The position numbers and the translations under genes are program-made. From NCBI GenBank assembly GCA_024234855.1, contig JACKNN010000001.1:496001-560000 (forward strand): a stretch of 64,000 nucleotides of DNA, given 5' to 3'. This document shows positions 61,952 through 64,000 of this stretch, in pieces. The notes beneath the pieces are model-generated. The model saw only the letters and a list, made by a program, of their open reading frames with translations. It was not told the DNA's origin and did no database searches. The stretch is from Pseudomonadales bacterium. Its GTDB lineage: Bacteria > Pseudomonadota > Gammaproteobacteria > Pseudomonadales > Halieaceae. Position 1 is the stretch's first letter, and each line of letters starts with the position of its first letter.

Positions 61952-62545
61952 TCAGGCGTGCCCGGCCGCAGCCGAGATCAGGTTCATGTCGATGCCCAGC
62001 AGTGCGGCGGCCGCGCCCAGGCGCCGGTGGGGAGCGGTGTTGAAGATAATATCGCTGTCCGCCGGCAGGGTGAGCCAGCTGTTATCGGCCAGTTCCTGCT
62101 CCAGTTGCCCCGCGGCCCAGCCGGCATAACCCAGGGCGATCAGGTGATCAGTGGGCCCGTTGTCATTGGCGATGGCGCGCAGGATATCGCAGGAGGTGGT
62201 CAGGGTAATTTCGGGGGTGACCTTCAGGCTCGATTCCCAGCTTGAAGCGCAGTTGCGATGCAGTACAAAACCGTGGTCGATTTGCACCGGGCCGCCCGCC
62301 ATGACCGGTAAGTCGGCGAAGTCGCGGCAGGGTTTGATCGCCAGGTGTTCGAATATTTCCGCCACCGACAGCTCCAGTGGCTGATTGATGACTATTCCCA
62401 TTGCGCCACTTTCGCCGTGTTCACAGATGTAGGTAATACTCTGGGAAAATATACCTTCGGACAGTGTCGGCATAGCCAGCAGGAAGTGGTCGCGCAGGCA
62501 GTCGCTGCTTCTGGCGGTGTTGACGGAAAATCGTCCGGACATCAT
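61952..62545 (-). CDS. YqgE/AlgH family protein
   Basis: A 197-residue protein with LRDHFLLAMPTLSEGIFSQSITYICEHGESGAMGIVINQPL, the YqgE/AlgH signature. The name AlgH comes from a Pseudomonas alginate mutation; the molecular role is unclear. A GGGAGG site precedes two consecutive ATG codons (62545 and 62542). It is followed by ruvX. Confidence 0.94.
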   Translation of the reverse strand: MMSGRFSVNTARSSDCLRDHFLLAMPTLSEGIFSQSITYICEHGESGAMGIVINQPLELSVAEIFEHLAIKPCRDFADLPVMAGGPVQIDHGFVLHRNCASSWESSLKVTPEITLTTSCDILRAIANDNGPTDHLIALGYAGWAAGQLEQELADNSWLTLPADSDIIFNTAPHRRLGAAAALLGIDMNLISAAAGHA

Positions 62546-62603
62546 ATAAGGCTCCCTCCCGGGCCGTTTCTGCTTTCATGGGCGGGCCGCCGAACGACAA
62601 ACC

Positions 62604-63464
62604 CTAATGCGAGCTTAGCCGGTTTTCCTGGAATTGCCATGTGCGAATTATTTCCAGCTGGTCGGTGGTCGCCCTCAATTCGGCCGGGAAAGGGGCGTAG
62701 GGGGAAGCCATTCGCACGATCTTGATCGCGGCTTCGTCGAGGACTGCATAACCGGAGGATGACAGCAGGCGGATGTCCTGCAGGCTGCCGTCGGCGCGAA
62801 TCACGACCAGCAGGCGCAATTTGCCATAGAGACCGTAGCGCACAGATGCCTCGGGATAGTACTTGTTCCCCACTGCCTCGACTCGCCGGCGCCAGTCCAG
62901 CAGGTAGGCGGCGTCTACCGACTGCCGTGCCGCCACCGAGGTCAGTCTCCTGACCCTCGGCATCTCAGCGTAGTTGCGACTCTGTTCATCGAGTTCCGCC
63001 TCGAGGTAGGCCAGCTCCCGGGTCAGTTTATCGACCTCGGGACTGACGCCCAGCAGCGGCAGTTGCTCCTTCTCCCGTTGTTCCGGCGCCACGGTCCGCA
63101 GGGCAGCGGCGGCGGTGGTCACCGTATCGCGGTGCGGATCGTCGGGGCTTTCCTGGGGCTGCAGCAGTGCCTGAGGCCCGGCCTCGCCATCGCTGGTCAG
63201 CGCGTTGTCCGGGCTGGTGAGCTGGGCCACCTCGGCTGAATCGCCGCCGCCGTCCTGGTTGGCCTGGGCGATATGGCGTGCCTCGTTGAGCGCCTGGTCG
63301 TTGGGCCTGGTGGCCAGGGTGACCTCGATCTGCGGCGTGCGATAGTCGGCCGGGCTGGATTGAAATGAAATACCCAGCAGCAGGGCCGCGTGCAGGGCGA
63401 GCGCCAGCAACACGGCATTGCGCAGCCGGCTGTGCTTGCTGTATCCCGCTTCAAGGTAGTACAT
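62604..63464 (-). CDS. TonB-family energy transducer
   Basis: A 286-residue protein with a membrane helix near residues 14-32 (AVLLALALHAALLLGISF), a Pro-poor, Gln/Asp-rich spacer, a short coiled coil (about 144-165) and a TonB C-terminal domain (YYPEASVRYGLYGKLRLLVVIRADGSLQDIRLLSSSG). It lies between gshB and yqgE, the position of TonB3 in Pseudomonas, where that protein is linked to twitching. No exbB/exbD accompany it, and the usual Pro-Lys/Glu-Pro spacer is missing. Confidence 0.88.
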   Translation of the reverse strand: MYYLEAGYSKHSRLRNAVLLALALHAALLLGISFQSSPADYRTPQIEVTLATRPNDQALNEARHIAQANQDGGGDSAEVAQLTSPDNALTSDGEAGPQALLQPQESPDDPHRDTVTTAAAALRTVAPEQREKEQLPLLGVSPEVDKLTRELAYLEAELDEQSRNYAEMPRVRRLTSVAARQSVDAAYLLDWRRRVEAVGNKYYPEASVRYGLYGKLRLLVVIRADGSLQDIRLLSSSGYAVLDEAAIKIVRMASPYAPFPAELRATTDQLEIIRTWQFQENRLSSH

Positions 63465-63496
63465 CGAGGCAGTTTATCCGAATATTACAGCCTGTT

Positions 63497-64000
63497 TCAC
63501 CGCCCGCTTGCCAGCTGCCGGGCAATACAATCCATCAGTTGTGCCCCGATGTCCGTGTTGTAGCCGCCGTCAATCTCGCGAATACAGGTCGGGCTGGTGA
63601 CGTTGATCTCGGTGAGGTAGTCGCCGATGATATCCAGGCCTACAAACAACAACCCTTTTTCCCGCAGGCTCGGGCCTACCTGGGTCGCAATCCAGCGGTC
63701 CTTTTCCGACAGGGGCTGGGGTCGACCCGAGCCGCCCGCCGCCAGGTTGCCGCGGGTCTCGCCCACCTCCGGAACCCGCGCCAGGCAGTAGGGTACCGGC
63801 TCACCGTTGATCATCAGGATGCGCTTGTCGCCCTCGACAATCTCCGGGATGTAGCGTTGCGCCATTATAGTCTGGCGGCCGTGGCCGGTGAGCATTTCCA
63901 GGATGACACTGATATTAGGATCATCGTGTTTTACCCGGAAAATCGCTGTGCCGCCCATCCCGTCCAACGGCTTGAAGATCACGTCCTGGTGCTGTCGATG
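63497..64000 (-). CDS. gshB: Glutathione synthetase, C-terminal part
   Basis: The last 167 residues of the ATP-grasp enzyme that joins gamma-glutamylcysteine and glycine. The visible DVIFKPLDGMGGTAIFRV, GDKRILMINGEPVPYCLARVP, AAGGSGRPQ and DIIGDYLTEINVTSPTCIREI are nearly diagnostic. The N-terminal part lies beyond the right edge. It is upstream of the tonB-like gene by 32 bp. Confidence 0.97.
   Translation of the reverse strand, partial: HRQHQDVIFKPLDGMGGTAIFRVKHDDPNISVILEMLTGHGRQTIMAQRYIPEIVEGDKRILMINGEPVPYCLARVPEVGETRGNLAAGGSGRPQPLSEKDRWIATQVGPSLREKGLLFVGLDIIGDYLTEINVTSPTCIREIDGGYNTDIGAQLMDCIARQLASGR

Overview
The window is a gene-dense, GC-rich piece of a gammaproteobacterial chromosome with 71 protein genes, two of them cut by the window edges. 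I see no rRNA, tRNA, insertion sequence, prophage or CRISPR array. Gene order resembles Pseudomonas in blocks: parAB-atp-glmU-glmS (origin-proximal in many gammaproteobacteria), ubiCA close to rubredoxin genes, recG/ridA/spoT/rpoZ/gmk/yicC/rph/crc/pyrE, argB/algC/coaBC/radC/rpmBG, mutM/coaD/rsmD/ftsYEX/rpoH, hemW to yggS, pilTU, and ruvX/yqgE/tonB/gshB. The combination of a TRAP carboxylate importer, a fused rubredoxin/rubredoxin reductase and this GC content would fit a marine heterotroph of the Halieaceae/Cellvibrionales type. That placement is inference from gene content only.

Layout. 1-1113: end of parA and parB. 1356-8437: the complete ATP synthase operon atpIBEFHAGDC, with a clear sigma70 promoter and a strong intrinsic terminator. 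8659-11861: glmU-glmS for UDP-GlcNAc. 11972-14464: small accessory genes, including a 44-residue CCGGCGG protein with an FNR-type promoter, a SirB2 membrane protein, a secreted helical protein and a SPOR-domain membrane protein. 14601-20302: uvrD, a TRAP receptor gene and, convergent to it, dctQ-dctM-yciA. 20402-26798: yaaA, a DUF938 methyltransferase, ubiC-ubiA-FemAB-like, then the rubredoxin fusion coupled to DUF1415. 26861-37954: DNA repair, stringent response, RNA processing, a Crc-like regulator and pyrimidine synthesis. 38003-44984: slmA, argB, a membrane-anchored AlgC-type phosphohexomutase, coaBC, radC and ribosomal proteins L28/L33. 45147-52896: mutM, coaD, rsmD, ftsYEX, rpoH, DUF423 and trmB. 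52978-59131: an eight-gene leftward run (yggS, proC, yggT, metX, metW, DUF4426, rdgB, hemW) with very tight junctions. 59276-64000: pilT-pilU and the leftward gshB-tonB-yqgE-ruvX run.

The most notable signals are regulatory. A perfect CIRCE operator (HrcA site) sits directly in front of rpoH and overlaps a sigmaE-like promoter, suggesting that the heat-shock sigma factor is repressed by HrcA and driven by envelope stress. A near-consensus FNR/Anr box lies exactly 41.5 bp upstream of the predicted start of transcription of the 44-residue Cys-rich protein gene. A 15-bp inverted repeat overlaps the -35 element of the atp operon promoter. Unusual protein architectures include AlgC behind a two-TM sensor-like module, an ExoIII-fold Crc homologue with a degraded active site, and the rubredoxin fusion.
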